From: Siphonodentalium dalli
Lineage: Eukaryota; Mollusca; Scaphopoda; Gadilida; Siphonodentaliidae
Assembly (NCBI GenBank): GCA_032622095.1
Contig: CP136063.1
Location: 203,903,934 to 203,967,933, forward strand
DNA length: 64,000 nucleotides
Reading direction: 5' to 3'
Position 1 is the stretch's first letter; each line of letters begins with the position of its first letter. The notes under the pieces are model-generated. The model saw nothing but the letters and a program-made list of their open reading frames with translations, made no database searches and was not told the DNA's origin. Position numbers and translations under genes: made by a program. This document shows, piece after piece, positions 34,955-47,584 of the stretch.

Positions 34955-36186
34955 TATTTTTTATTTCAGTCATTCATTCTTAGAATCGTGTTTTTGACTG
35001 ATTTGGTTGTGTTCTTAGTTGCATGTTGTTCTACTCATGGCGTAATTTGTTCAATAATTTCGTCTTACACAGTAATAGTATTATGTGAACAGATGTGTTC
35101 AGGAATTGTAATAATATAAATTTTTGTAGCTTGTATTTACACTGGTACTATGATGGACTGATTGGTGCATGGCAACACACTTTTGTTTCAATAAAACCGA
35201 CCAGAACATGTCGTCTATAGTTGACGAACGATCTTCTTACGAGAGTTTGGAGTTTGGGTTTGGGAAGATCCCCCCGGGAAGATTTGAAAGGGCTGTAAGC
35301 CCTCTCCTACAACCCACGGTTGAGTGATATAGTGCCGCTGAAGAGCGTTTGTTGAGTTTGGTTGTGAGTGTTTTCTAGTCATTTGATGCTTGCTTGTGGA
35401 GTATGGGTTACATGCCACCCTGGCAGGAAGCAAAGCCCCCCCCCCCGTTCCAAAAGCGGACCAGCGAGAAGACTTACCTTGATTGTAATACGAGTTCTGT
35501 TTGTTTAACTTAGTTGATATCTTTTTATTTAGTGGTTTGTTGTAAACTAGTGTCCAAGTTGGTGCATGCTTGAACTCCGTTGCCTTAGTCTGTTATATTT
35601 AGGGCTTATACTACGGGCTCAACTCTAGGGAGGGTGTGCAATGCCGGCCGGTTGACTTAAGGTCGGTCGGGGCTCCCCAACTCTCGGTGGTGCGATCTTC
35701 TTATCATCGGTATATTATTTTTATACCTCCCTCCTCACCCGTAACGGTGTCATGGTGGTATATGTGTATTAGCTGGTCCGTCCACCGTCCGTCTGTCCGT
35801 GGACGCAACTTTGTATGAGCTTGCAGTCCAACATTTTTCACTAACTATTCTTTTAACTCGGCACATATATTTAGTATCATGGGAATATGTGCACATGCGA
35901 TTATGAGGTCCGTCAGTATTTTTTAAAGTGGAAATATCCCCTTTATCGACTTTTTTTTGTTGCAAATATGCATGATATTGTCCGAGCTTGTATTCCTACA
36001 TTTTCGGGTCAGACATGAGATCCTGCGATCGTGAGGCCATTCATGGTTTTTTTTATTTCGTATTTCCATAATCGGCACGAGCGATTCAATTGCTGCAACA
36101 TGTAAATAATGGCAATTTGAACATTTCGTAGGCTTCGAGCAATCTATGCGATCGCGACCAGAATAGAGCATTGTGTGTATATATAG
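34955..36186. other. Intergenic sequence, nothing assigned
   Basis: 35215-35800 is richer in GC than its surroundings and has a C tract at 35439-35447, but I recognise no domain, RNA or terminal repeat. A minus-strand frame at 35215-35433 is not supported by any motif. Confidence 0.4.
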
Positions 36187-36275
36187 AATACACCCACAGT
36201 CACGGTAGCCGAGAATACCAAATTTTCACCACGAGTGATGAACATTTTGTACTCTCGGCTACTATGGGTGTATTT
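36187..36275. repeat. 89-bp imperfect hairpin
   Basis: AATACACCCACAGT on the left and ACTATGGGTGTATTTT on the right pair, with GTAGCCGAGA / CTCTCGGCTAC and CCAAATTTTC / CATTTTGTA inside. No second copy was seen. Confidence 0.65.
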
Positions 36276-37515
36276 TATTTATGCCATAATTATCATTTTT
36301 TATTTGTGCCGCGAATTCAACTACTCCGTTGTTTACTTTTGATGTGTATATATCCACATGACGCTACAAGGAAATGTGCGGCATGCGTAGTGATGCATAT
36401 ATTTACGTTTCTGAGCCACCAGTCACTTGATACAACAATTCATGTTTCCTAATTCATATAACACTAGCAAGCTACATTTTGATTGAAATGCCGACAATGT
36501 TCATCATATCTAAGTGTACTTATGACAACTTCCAATTTTAAATGAATGTAACATAAGAACTATTTCCCCAAACTACGATGTAGTTCTGCTATGGGTATAA
36601 ACTTGAAATTACGTTTGAAAATTTACACCCACAGTAGAAATTTACACCCACAGTAGCAATTTATACCTACAGTAGGAAGCTGTATACCCACAGTAGGGTG
36701 TAAAGATGAAGTTTACAAAATGGGTGTTATACACACAATAGAACAGGCAATTGTGGTATAAAATTGTCTTATTCTTGCAACTTTCGTCTCCATGACCACA
36801 TTTCTAACAGAGAGAGAGCATATAAAAAAAGTTGGTAAAATTGTGGTTAGTGACACATTTTCCAAACCGTCAACAATGACGTATGTTGACCCCGGCCGAA
36901 GATATGTAGGTAGCTCTTCAATAAACCATTTAACCGTCAAGTGTCTTCGAAATAACTTCTGTTACCATTGAGCCAGAATCTCGAATGTATCATTTAAGTT
37001 CTCAACACATCTCTGCATGTATCCAAGGTCTTTTATTATTCATTATTTTCAGCCTTGAACTATCCCTATGATTATTTTGTGTATTTATTTCAAACATATG
37101 CCTGAGTTCTTAGCGCCTTCGTTAATTTGTTCATCGGTTTGGGCAGAACATCATTTTAAAAGTTGAAATAACTTTTGCTCAATTGTTCTCCTATTGACTT
37201 GAAGAGGGCCAAATAAAAACATCTCAATTTCAAACAATCAATTTCAAGAGGAAAATTATTATCTCTTATAACCAATGGATGATATAGTACTATAGCAACA
37301 ACTTTTTACCCTCACAATATGAGATATATTTTTGCAACAATGTAAATAAGTGGTAGGTCGATAGAGAGTTTGACAGGAAATATTTGCAAAAACCACACTG
37401 AATTATCTTGACTACGAGCACAACTAATTAAGGTATGCGCTCAGTTTACCATCTGAAATCATGACTGTCTGCGTGAAAATAAATCAAACATTTTTCATTG
37501 CATATTTAACTTTTT
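36276..37515. other. Intergenic sequence with a short tandem repeat
   Basis: Four units of about 20 bp (ATTTACACCCACAGTAG and variants) lie at 36621-36699. I see no gene in the rest. Confidence 0.5.
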
Positions 37516-37519
37516 TTAA

Positions 37520-37921
37520 CCCTTTACCCAACAGAACGGCCCTGTGCCAATGCATTCTCTTATATATGCGAGTCGACCATAGGTCGCCTCGCATATATAA
37601 GAGAATGCATTGGCTTAACACATTAAAAATTATAAAATTGTTAAAGAATGTAAGAAAAAATGGTAAAAAGTGTTAAAAAAAGATTTTTGTTAGGCCAATG
37701 CATTCTCTTATATATGCGAGGCGACCTATGGTCGACTCGCATATATAAGAGAATGCATTGGCACAGGGCATAACTGTAACCATCACAATGTGGTCAATGA
37801 GCCGGTTCCAATGATATCCATATTTGTATGGTTTTATTGAGACAGACCGAAGATATTTTAGGCTGTTGAAGCTTTATTTGGCCGGTTTTGGCCGGTTTTG
37901 GCCGGTTTGTTGGGTAAAGGG
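37520..37921 (+). mobile_element. TTAA-type element, family A (copy A3, intact)
   Basis: Same termini as A2, flanked by TTAA at 37516-37519 and 37922-37925. Both palindromic cores are identical to A2. The GGCCGGTTTT motif near the right end has one extra copy, making the element 402 bp. Confidence 0.93.
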
Positions 37922-37925
37922 TTAA

Positions 37926-39607
37926 GGAGCCATTTGCAGAACTAGGTTTTTGAGGAAAAATCACCATAAACTATATATTGTATGATAATATGAATCAGTA
38001 TTGAGTGTTTGTGTCTGCCAGATTATTGAAAACGTCATTCAATAATATTAATGTTTTATGGGTTTTTTTTCTGCAAATGGCTGCCAAAAAAAAATAAAAA
38101 AATATGCAATTAAAAATGTTTGATTTGATGTTATAGTACTATAGCATACATTGGTTATAGAGAATAACTTTTATATGCATGTTTCCGTTCAAATTCTCGC
38201 ACCCTATGGTTTTCTACGACGAAATGCCTGTAAAACATGGTGTGTAAACTTGCGAGTATGTGATGTACCCTATATATGTGGCGGTTTCTTAATGGTTATA
38301 GCAAATGTCAAAAGTTGGAACATCGTTGTTTCATCGACGGAAATTGGTTATTACCCCCAATGTGTGAACATATACACTTATTACTACGTCTCGGTGATAC
38401 AACCGAACAACGAGCCGAAAATGATCATCACGAAGGGGGTCAATATTTGCAGAAGTGATATTGTGCCACTCGGCTGTTAACAGCATTTTAATTCCACAAT
38501 CCGTGAAGAGGGAGTGCATTCATCGCTACATTCACCTCCTCAGGACAGTTTGTTAGTTATGTATCCTCTTACGCATAATCCCTATCAACAGAGACAGTCT
38601 GTGTTTGCAATGGACGACTAGGGCCGGGATTTTGATTTTGGCACTTCGATAGGTTTTATGTCACAACATATTCATTCGTGAGAGATAAATTTCACAAATT
38701 ATTCAATGATGTCACGTTTTCTTCATATGACATCACGGTCATTAGCCAGCCGCCAGGGTAAGCTAATTTCTTACTTTGGTATCGCAATTCATATACATCA
38801 AGTCATGTAGGCTAACACCGGGTACACCTGGAGTATATCCTGTACACATAAGTAACATTATATATATTTATTCAATACCTCCATTGCTGAAGAAGTTATT
38901 ATATACATACATAAACCCATCAAATTATTATGTTATATAAAATGATAATTTGATATCCATAGATTTTGCACATTGGTGTGTATGAGCGCGATCGATATGT
39001 TGGTATATTATAAAGATAAAATAAGCAGAGAGTCCCGGATATCTTCAGAAAATAATTAATGAAATTAAACAATATTTGGTATGCGAGTTGATTGGTTAGG
39101 GACACATGCCAAGTTCGAATATGGGTGAATGAGGTCTGCCCATTTTTACCAGAGCTGTGGTCCTTGTCGACTTATAATATGCCACTTATTTTGTTTTCCG
39201 GATGATAACTTTAGTTACAGTTATCCGATTATTTTCAAATTTGGTATATGTATTGCTCACATGAAAATACAGGACAGTGTCGACTTACACCACGGAGCCC
39301 GAACAGGAACAAAAAAAACGATACGATAATAATCACCGGACGATAAAGGTATATTTTTTAGGAACTATTCAATAAACGCTAGGATAAATCACAAACGCTC
39401 TCTATAGGGTGTTTTTTTTAATTTAAAGCAAGTAAGTCGAATATCTCACTTACAACATATTGTGCGCATATGCAGGTTTACCTGTTAGCTCAATTAATTA
39501 AATCGGAAGTATGACACAGCAAACGTTTTTACGTGGCAACCAACAGAAACTACGCTAAAATACGGAAAATTATACATTTCGGGCAAAATATTGACCAAAT
39601 CAGTTTT
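37926..39607. other. Intergenic sequence with repeat fragments
   Basis: 38170-38270 is one arm of family F (CTATGGTTTTCTACGACGAA, ATGCCTGTAAAACAT). 39108-39300 carries the dispersed repeat of 27590-27960. I see no gene in the remainder. Confidence 0.5.
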
Positions 39608-39661
39608 ATTTCTATACTTAATACTCATTGATGAGTAGTTCCATTAGGATAAGTTTGTTAA

Positions 39662-40052
39662 CCCTTTACCCAACAAACCGGCCAAAACCGGCCAAATAAA
39701 GCTTCAACAGCCTAAAATATCTTCGGTCTGTCTCAATAGAACCATACACATATGGATATCATTGGAACCGGTTCCTTGACCACATTGTGATAGTTACAGT
39801 TATGCCCTGTGCCAATGCATTCTCTTATATATGCGAGTCGACCATAGGTCGCCTCGCATATATAAGAGAATGCATTGGCCTAAAAAAATATTTTTTTAAC
39901 ACTTTTTACCATTTTTTCTTACATTCTTTAACAATTTTATAATTTTTAATGTGTTAAGCCAATGCATTCTCTTATATATGCGAGGCGACCTATGGTCGAC
40001 TCGCATATATAAGAGAATGCATTGGCACAGGGCATAACTGTTGGGTAAAGGG
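39662..40052 (-). mobile_element. TTAA-type element, family A (copy A4), inserted in D6
   Basis: Opposite orientation to A1-A3. It is flanked by TTAA at 39658-39661 and 40053-40056, and both 69-bp cores are identical to A2 and A3. The insertion splits the D6 palindrome. Confidence 0.92.
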
Positions 40053-40190
40053 TTAAACTTGTTATCTGAACATTTCCCACCTATGAATATGAATCATACT
40101 GATCTTGTATCTATTTTTCTGTCTGTCGTCTGCTTTATTACCTGAACACCCGTCCATATGAATATTGAACGTTCCAATATATACTCATAA

Positions 40191-40424
40191 GAGGTTGAGA
40201 ATGAAGAACACTTCCTTGTGCGATGCAACACATATGATAAGATGCGTAAACAATTCTTTTGTGAGATGGGGATGATGAGTGATAAATTTATTGGATTGAA
40301 TGATGGCCAAAAATTTCAATACATAATGCAAAACAACGAGCCTCATTTATGCAACATAATCTTCAACATGGTCCGGACATTTTTCAAAGAAAGGTCAAAT
40401 TCTACTGATATAATAATGAAATAG
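40191..40424 (+). pseudogene. Non-LTR retrotransposon ORF2 C-terminal fragment
   Basis: An open stretch of 77 codons begins EVENEEHFLVRC, the conserved E-E-H-F-L-x2-C signature near the C-terminus of CR1/L2/Jockey-type reverse transcriptase polyproteins, followed by YDKMRKQFF, and ends at TAG. The element continues as a non-coding tail to about 40540, ending in short TATC repeats. All upstream reverse transcriptase domains are missing, as is usual for 5'-truncated copies. Confidence 0.7.
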
Positions 40425-40557
40425 TTACTACAGTATAATATTATGTATTATGTTGAATCATTGTTGACATTGTTATATATATTTGTTATTTTGACATCGG
40501 TCTCGTGTGGACGTTTTATGTCATTAAACTATCTATCTGACCGAATGAAAGAATCCA

Positions 40558-41278
40558 TCTATTATATATTTTGAAAGATCTGTGTATGTGTAAGTTTGTG
40601 TGTTTGTTTGTGTGTTTGAAATCGATGGACTCCAAAACGACTAAGCCAATTCCGATGAAATTTGGTATTTGGATGTGTTTTCGGCCGGAGACGAACATAG
40701 GCATATTTATTTGTCCGTGCGAGGTCAACTTTTCACGTGCGGAGGTCAAATCTATTTTTACGCCGTTTTTGCGCTAATATATTTCAGTTCGGTGCTCACA
40801 AATCGATTCGATATAGCGCGAATAATAAATTGCCAGTCATATAATTTGCACGGTTAGAATCTGTGGGGCTTCATCTTTCCAACGATATATAATATGTATG
40901 TATCCGTTTTAGTTATCTGCCTCAATTATTAGGTACAAGTGGTACAATGCTTTTATCGGGATAAAATCAATGCGTAATTTCTATGACGTCGTCAGAGGTC
41001 ACTCACCCTGCCGATGCATTTGACTGTGTCGCGTTAACTCATCACCGGCTAAGGTATCCGCAAATGACATTGGGCTATATATCTCGGAAACGGGTGTAGC
41101 TATAGACTTGAAATTTGGTATGTGAATGTATCTTGCCCCGGATACCAATTTTATCGGGTCGCCGAGCACGTGCGACACCAGCTTCGCGCATGCGCAGACC
41201 AGATCTAGGAAACGGGTGGAGCAATCGACTTGAAATTTGGTTTTTGAATAGCCCGGACGAAGTCGGGTCACCTTCTAG
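40558..41278 (+). mobile_element. Helitron-like element 1 (non-autonomous)
   Basis: It starts TCTATTATATATTTTG after an A, and ends with a hairpin (CCCGGACGAAGTCGGG) then TCACCTTCTAG, i.e. the Helitron 5'-TC and 3' hairpin-plus-CTAG layout. The interior has the AACGACTAAGCCAATTCCG and GAAATTTGGTAT phrases common in animal non-autonomous Helitrons. There is no Rep/helicase ORF. Confidence 0.8.
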
Positions 41279-42193
41279 TCTATTATATATTTTGAAAGAT
41301 CTGTGTATGTGTTTGTTTGTGTGTGTGTTTGAAATCGATGGACTCGAAAACGACTAAGCCAATTTCGATGAAATTTGGTATTTTAGGGTATTTTCGGCCG
41401 GAGACGAACATAGGCATATTTATTTGTCCGTGCGAGGTCAACTTTTCACGTGCGGAGGTCAAATCTATTTTTACGCCGTTTTGCGCTAATATATTTCAGT
41501 TCGGTGCTCACAAATCGATTCGATATAGCGCGAATAATAAATTGCCAGTCATATAATTTGCACGGTTAGAATCTGTGTGGCTTCATCTTTCCAACGATAT
41601 ATAATATGTATGTATCCGTTTTAGTTATCTGCCTCAATTATTAGGGAGAAGTGGTACGATCTTTTATCAGGATAAAATCAATGCGTAACTTCTATGACGT
41701 CGTTAGAGGTCATACAGTTAGATTACGTTAACTCTCACCCTGCCGATGCATTTGACTGTTTCAGACGTCTTGGCGATATCTCGGGCACCGATGGTAATTT
41801 AGCTTTACGTTGAAACTTGATAATTAATGAGTGTGTCGCGTTTATATACTTCAGTGGAAATCAACTCGGGTTAAACTGGCGGATTTTTTACGGACGAAAT
41901 TAATTTGATGCATAGGGTATCTCGGTATCCGCTGGGCCGATTTCCCGGTATCCGCTGGGCCGATTTCCACCATTTTTGGGGTGTTGGTGTTTGACCCCAC
42001 CTGACCTTGACCTTCAAAATGGTCAATTCAAGGTCAAATCGGGTAAAACCGGATGGATTTCGACGGGTACTTTTGTCGGGTACTTTTGTTCGGGCAGTGT
42101 TTTGGACGGGTCAAATCGTGACCCCACTTGACCTTGGCCTTCAAAATAGACAATTCAAGGTCAAACCCCGGACGAAGTCGGGTCACCTTCTAG
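41279..42193 (+). mobile_element. Helitron-like element 2, head to tail with element 1
   Basis: It starts TCTATTATATATTTTG directly after the CTAG of the first unit, shares its first roughly 430 bases at high identity, has its own 3' part, and ends in the same hairpin and CTAG (42190-42193) followed by T. The 3' part contains two direct copies of a block with ACCTTGACCTTCAAAATG and ATTCAAGGTCAAA, about 127 bp apart. Confidence 0.8.
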
Positions 42194-42213
42194 TTTAGTA
42201 TATAAAGGGTTAA

Positions 42214-44092
42214 CTTGATGATACTGACTAGTCACTGGAATATATTCTTATTCACGACTCATTTACATATATATGCAACTCAATTTAATTTCCTATGTCA
42301 TTCACGAGTGTATGTACTGTAATTTATGTCATTCACGAGTGTATGTACTGTAATCTATGTCATTCACGGGTGTATGTACTGTAATTTGTTCAGATGGATA
42401 GTGTGTGGTTATTCAGCCTGTTCTCGCGGAAATAAGCACAATACGGTTTTATTTTGAATATCTCGTTTTAGGCCCATATATAGCGTATTTGAGGAAAAAT
42501 ATTCTCTATATATTTGGGCGTAAAATGCGGCGTTCGAAATAAGCCCGTATTGTGCTTATTTGAATACGAAATAAGCCCTTATTGGCACTATTTTATCTAC
42601 TTTTTTATCGTCACGACTGGAGAAATTATTTCGGTGTGGGGGGGGGGGGGGGGGGGGGGCTACCCCGGGATGCTCGAAAAGGACGATAGGCCCCTCCTCC
42701 ACACATCGACACGACTTATCAGATGTGTTTCCACTGCGGCCCGCGCCATTCAATGGAAAAAACGGATATATATATAAGCTCAATATGGGCTTACTTCAGA
42801 ACAAAATAAGTCCAATATGAACCTATTTGCAAGAGGATATGTTGGTTTATTATGTATCGCACGATTTTTACTGATATATTAGGGTGTTTTTGTCGCTTCA
42901 TTCAGTCGATAGTAGCAAGTATACAGGTACATACACTACAAGAACACACTATTTATTATACAGGGGCAATTATTAATATCTTATTCTTCAGAAACATGTG
43001 TGATTGAGAAATCGTCATCTATATATGGACCACAATATGAAATTATTGTCTCATATATATACACCATGTATATGGTAATTGAAAATAAAATAATTTTAAT
43101 TTTAATTCAAATATAGTGGCGTTCCGTAGGTTTTGGAGCGGTATTTTAGTTACACAGTTTGCACTTTACAATTTTGTGCTCTATAAATCAACTAACAACT
43201 CTTCAAGAGTTCCTATTTATAATTTTTTTTATCTCCGACTCTAAATAAAATTTATCTTATCTCAACTTATCCCACAACTTGGCACCAGTACATTTGATCT
43301 AGTGTCGCATATTATACATAGGTGGATTTGAGCTGATGAGTCATGGTATATATTAAATCTCAGTCATTGTTGGTTGGACGATGTGACGTGGCTGCCCTCG
43401 CTGGCATCTCGGATTAAATGTACATGTATCCTCTTGATTCTTATTGTGTTTTCCGCATTCGTGAAGTTGTTCGTAGCCACCTGATACATATGCTTCATCA
43501 CGACATACAGTGTAACGTGATACGATTCGGCATAATATTATATTCGATTTGATTCACACTGATATATATCTGACAGGATAAAATATCTTACTTTTATACG
43601 CCGATTTGAAAAACAAAACGTCGTGTTATGTGTTATACATATATGGCCGTAAGTAAGTAATGATTTATTCTCAGCCATTACGCATGCATGGTCCATTCGT
43701 CTGTCCGCTTAGTGATTTTTTTTACCGAAAACTTTCATTGAGTACAGAGGTTTATTTTCCATAGTTGGCGTATACATACTACATTATGGGCGCTTGTATA
43801 TGGTGGGGTTATTTGTTTAAAGCCACATGGCGGTTTGCGCTCCAAAATACACATGATATAATTCGCTCAGTATCGGTATTTAAGTATGGTATTTTTATTT
43901 ATCTAAGAATATGAGTTGATATCAACACATGTGTTTGAAACATATGTTTTAATTAATAAGAGAAAGGCGAACATCAATTTATTCCGATTCGGGTATGGGT
44001 ATTATTATTTTATTGTTATATGCATGCAGAACAATATCGATCATCACGGATAACCAAGTCTTCACCATGGCGTCACACGCTATACCCCCTGA
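42214..44092. other. Intergenic sequence with small repeats
   Basis: 42295-42387 is a three-copy 31-bp repeat (ATGTCATTCACGAGTGTATG...). 42428-42570 contains inverted GAAATAAGCACAATACGG / CCGTATTGTGCTTATTT. A G tract of about 20 lies at 42640-42659. 42706-42826 is repeat Q copy 3 (CACTGCGGCCCGCGCCATTC). I see no gene from 42.8 to 44.1 kb. Confidence 0.6.
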
Positions 44093-45172
44093 ATCCTGGA
44101 TACGAGAAAACAGAGAGTGGTGAATCCTGCATACCAGTTAACAGAGAGGGGTGAATCCTGCATACCAGCTAACAGAGAGGGGTGAATCCTGCATATATCA
44201 GTTAACAGAGAGGGGTGAATCCTGCATACCAGCTAACAGAGAGGGGTGAATCCTGCATATATCAGTTAACAGAGAGGGGTGAATCCTGCATATATCAGTT
44301 AACAGAGAGGGGTGAATCCTGCATATATCAGTTAACAGAGAGGGGTGAATCCTGCATATATCAGTTAACAGAGAGGGGTGAATCCTGCATATATCAGTTA
44401 ACAGAGAGGGGTGAATCCTGCATACCAGTTAACAGAGAGGGGTGAACCCTGCATACCAATTAACAGAGATGGGTGAATCCTACATACCAGTTAACAGAGA
44501 GGGGTGAATCATGAATACCAGTTAACAGAGAGGGGTGAATCATGCATACCAGTTAACAGAGAGGGATGAATCATGCATATAAGTTAACAGAGAGGGGTGA
44601 ATCATGCATACCAGTTAACAGAGAGGGGTGAATCCTGCATACCAGTTAACAGGAATGGGTGATTCCTGCATACCAGTTAACAGATGGGTGAATCATGCAT
44701 ACCAGTTAACAGAGAGGGTGAATCATGTATACACGTTAACAGAGAGAGGCGAATCCTGCATACCAGTTAACAGAGAGGTGTGAAATCTGCATACCAGTTA
44801 ACATAAATGGGTGAATCCTGCATACCAGTTAACAGAGAGGGGTGAACCCTGCATACCAGTTAACAGAGAGGGTGAATCCCGCATAGCAGTTAACATATGG
44901 GTGAATCCTGCATACCAGTTAACAGAGAGGGGTGAATCCTGCATATCAGTTAACAAAGAGGGGTGAATCCTGCATACCAGTTAACAGAGACGGGTGAATC
45001 CTGCATATCAGTTAACGGATAGGGGTGAATCCTGCATACGAGTTAACAGAGAGGGGTGACTCCTGCATACCAGTTAACAGAGAGGGGTGACTCCTGCATA
45101 CCAGTTAACATAGACGGGTGAATCCTGAATACCAGTTAACAGAGAGGGGTGAATCCTGCATACCAGTTAAGA
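44093..45172. repeat. 31/33-bp minisatellite, about 34 copies
   Basis: The unit is GAATCCTGCATACCAGTTAA plus CAGAGAGGGGT (31 bp). A 33-bp form has ATATATCAG in place of ATACCAG and dominates at 44190-44410. Distal copies carry more substitutions (CATGCAT, GACTCCTG, ACATAAATGG). The 33-bp stretch translates as an 11-residue repeat, which I take as accidental. Confidence 0.95.
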
Positions 45173-46231
45173 AAATATTGAATATACATACTAGGAACTT
45201 GCGAAGCTTCGGGATTCGATTCGATTCGATCATAGTATTCGAATAATTTCGAATCGCTCTTGTGTAATATGTGTTCACGCTCACGTATTTAAGCACATAT
45301 GAAGCAATGAACACTCATACTGAGTCCGTGCCCCCATCTATGTACCAACCTTTATAATTTGAATAAAGACATATTTTTGTGACTGAAACTTTCAGCGGAG
45401 AAACAGTTTTTGGGAGGTCTTAGATGTTCATGGCATCCAGGTGTACTAATACCTCTCCAATATTCCATATGCCGCTTTGTGTTCCATCCTGCAAGGAAGT
45501 TTCCATTCTGTTTCACCATGGACCGGCTGTGTGCATCAAAATAGGTCGATGTATGTGTTTAACACTTGTTGTCGCAGTTATCATACCACATAAAGAAGAA
45601 ATTATGACTTTTATTCAGCATGCATGGATTAGTCTATTCCTGAGTTATAAAAATGAAGAGCGTTCCTTTCATTCCAGTTCAAACAAATGAAACCGACTGA
45701 ACAATTGCGACGACTATGGCAAGTTTTTTCGGGGTATATAAAGCATGAATGTCGATATCTCGTGTAGTTTATACATCTATAATTATTCGACCCCTTCCAA
45801 ATACGTGTAGACAAAGTTTGCAGGTTCAAACTAGCTGTTCCCGTTTGATATATAGATGGCTATCGGCGATACTCCGGAGAGACTAAGTACAATCACGTGA
45901 GAAGGGCGTGACCTTGTATGAACTGACCATAGAAACGGAACAAAAATCACAGTTGAATTCTATATTAGCATGCCGGCGTTAGAACAACGTTCGGACAATT
46001 TACTTTAGTAATTGTACGAGCGATGTAGCACTATGTATATAGTTTGAGGCATTCGTTGGTAAAGTTATAACCAGCATTCTGTCTGTAAAACAAACCCATA
46101 TAGACACTGTAAACTCGTTTCTCAAAGTGAACAAATAAATAAGAAACAGAAAATGGCGGATCCGTGTCGGAGATGTAACTATTTTCGGTACACATCTCAA
46201 GCAGCAAACATTTTGACACTAGAAACGTGCC
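45173..46231. other. Intergenic sequence, nothing assigned
   Basis: A short GATTC repeat (GATTCGATTCGATTCGAT) lies near 45210. I see no gene or element boundary. Confidence 0.4.
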
Positions 46232-46445
46232 GGTGATGAGTTTGACAAGGCTCGTCGCGGTACGCCACTATTTGAGCGACAAACTCCCAGCGCAAGCGAG
46301 AAGTAGGGTTGGCACCGATGAAGCCGGGGTCAAATAAATACGGCAGGTCTATTATGCAGACGGCGCCACGTGCGAGAACGTCCGCGCCGCTAGAGGGAGT
46401 AGCGGCAACTCACTTGACATGCATGCAACAGTGTTCCTCTTATAC
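46232..46445. repeat. Diverged repeat V, copy 1
   Basis: GTGATGAGTTTGACAAGGCT, AACGGCAGGTCT-like, GCAGACGGCGCCA and GCAACAGTGTTC follow in the same order as in copy 2 at 47134-47432. Both contain a CCRCTAGANGG word (46387-46397 here) resembling the core of a CTCF site. Confidence 0.6.
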
Positions 46446-47133
46446 TTGTGCCGAGGCAGAATTGGCCCCGATGTCGTTACACGTATCACTATTTGATCCT
46501 TAGACATACCAGATATGGTGGGGGTTGTCTTTGAGTGCCCGTATGGATATCCAGCCTCAATATATTCCCAATACTTGACATGCTAACGCACGGACTTCAT
46601 ATTCCCAGGGCCAGGAACATACGTTACTACAAGACAACCAATGTCAGAAATGGTAACGGGCTCAAGATAATATATTATATACCCATGATTGTAATTATAG
46701 AATATACAATATATGGTTTTGCGAATGACCAACTCAGAATTCCGTTAAAATAACAATAACAACCAGCACCTAATTAACGAACCGGAGGCCGACCACAAAA
46801 TGTCTATAAAAGTTGAAATATAAGACTTACAAATTATCTTGTTCATTTCTTTTATTTGTAATTGGCATAGCTTATCACAAACCAAAACTCAACAGTATTG
46901 ACATAATGTTAACGACAATATAGGAAATTGAAATTCCCAACTACACCTTTTACCGGACTCGGCCTCCGGTCGCAGTTCGACTTTTAATCCTCCCAAAAAT
47001 TCCCATTCTATAAATAAAAGCGCGCGTAATAATGTAATATCTAAACCGTCGCTTCAGACTGTGCGGAGCGCGCGTAATAATGTAATATCTAAACCGTCGC
47101 TTCAGACTGGGCGGGTAGCTGCTATCTGGAATT
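46446..47133. other. Intergenic sequence with a 48-bp tandem duplication
   Basis: GCGCGCGTAATAATGTAATA plus TCTAAACCGTCGCTTCAGAC occurs at 47020 and again at 47068. I see nothing else assignable. Confidence 0.55.
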
Positions 47134-47432
47134 CGTGATGAGTTTGACGAGGCTCGTTGCGACACTCCAATGTTTGAGCAAAATTGTTAGGGCAAACATC
47201 TGGACATTTATCCCCGAATGGCATATGTGTACGCAGAAAAATACCATATGAATAATAGCTATTCCCAGAGCAAGCGGGTGTATAAGGTTGGAACTGATAA
47301 AGCCATGCAGGGTAAAATAAAAACGGCAGGTCTTTTCTGCAGACGGCGCCAAACGTTAAAGCGTCCATGCCACTAGATGGATTAATAGTAGTTATCGCGG
47401 CAACTTATAGTTGACAACAGTGTTCTTATCTG
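47134..47432. repeat. Diverged repeat V, copy 2
   Basis: Same ordered phrases as copy 1, with about 85 bases of extra sequence near 47185-47265. It contains CCACTAGATGG at 47370-47380. Confidence 0.6.
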
Positions 47433-47584
47433 ACTGTGCAAAGTATAACCGGCATGTTTCGTCTGTAAGCCATTCCACATACTCATATTCTGCTAGATCG
47501 TTTTCATATCATCCATGGCATGCATAACTATCCAGACGTTCACCCTATAACAGTTATGTCCTTACGATACTACCCATCCCTGTA

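Larger units (their letters stand above)
39609..42209 (-). mobile_element. TTAA-type element, family D (copy D6), expanded by nested insertions
   Basis: The D left end (TCTATACTTAATACTCATTG) is at about 39609 and the right end (GAATCCA | TTTAGTATATAAAGGG then TTAA at 42210-42213) is 2.6 kb away. Between them the D sequence is interrupted three times: by element A4 at the TTAA of the central palindrome, by a retrotransposon tail near 40191-40540, and by two Helitron-like units between the A and T of CCA|TTT. Removing these leaves about 270 bases of D, the normal size. Confidence 0.75.

Noticed and set aside
44215-44445. 76-codon frame with an 11-residue repeat
   Set aside because: It exists only where the minisatellite unit is 33 bp, and it disappears in the 31-bp units on both sides. 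It is a by-product of unit length.
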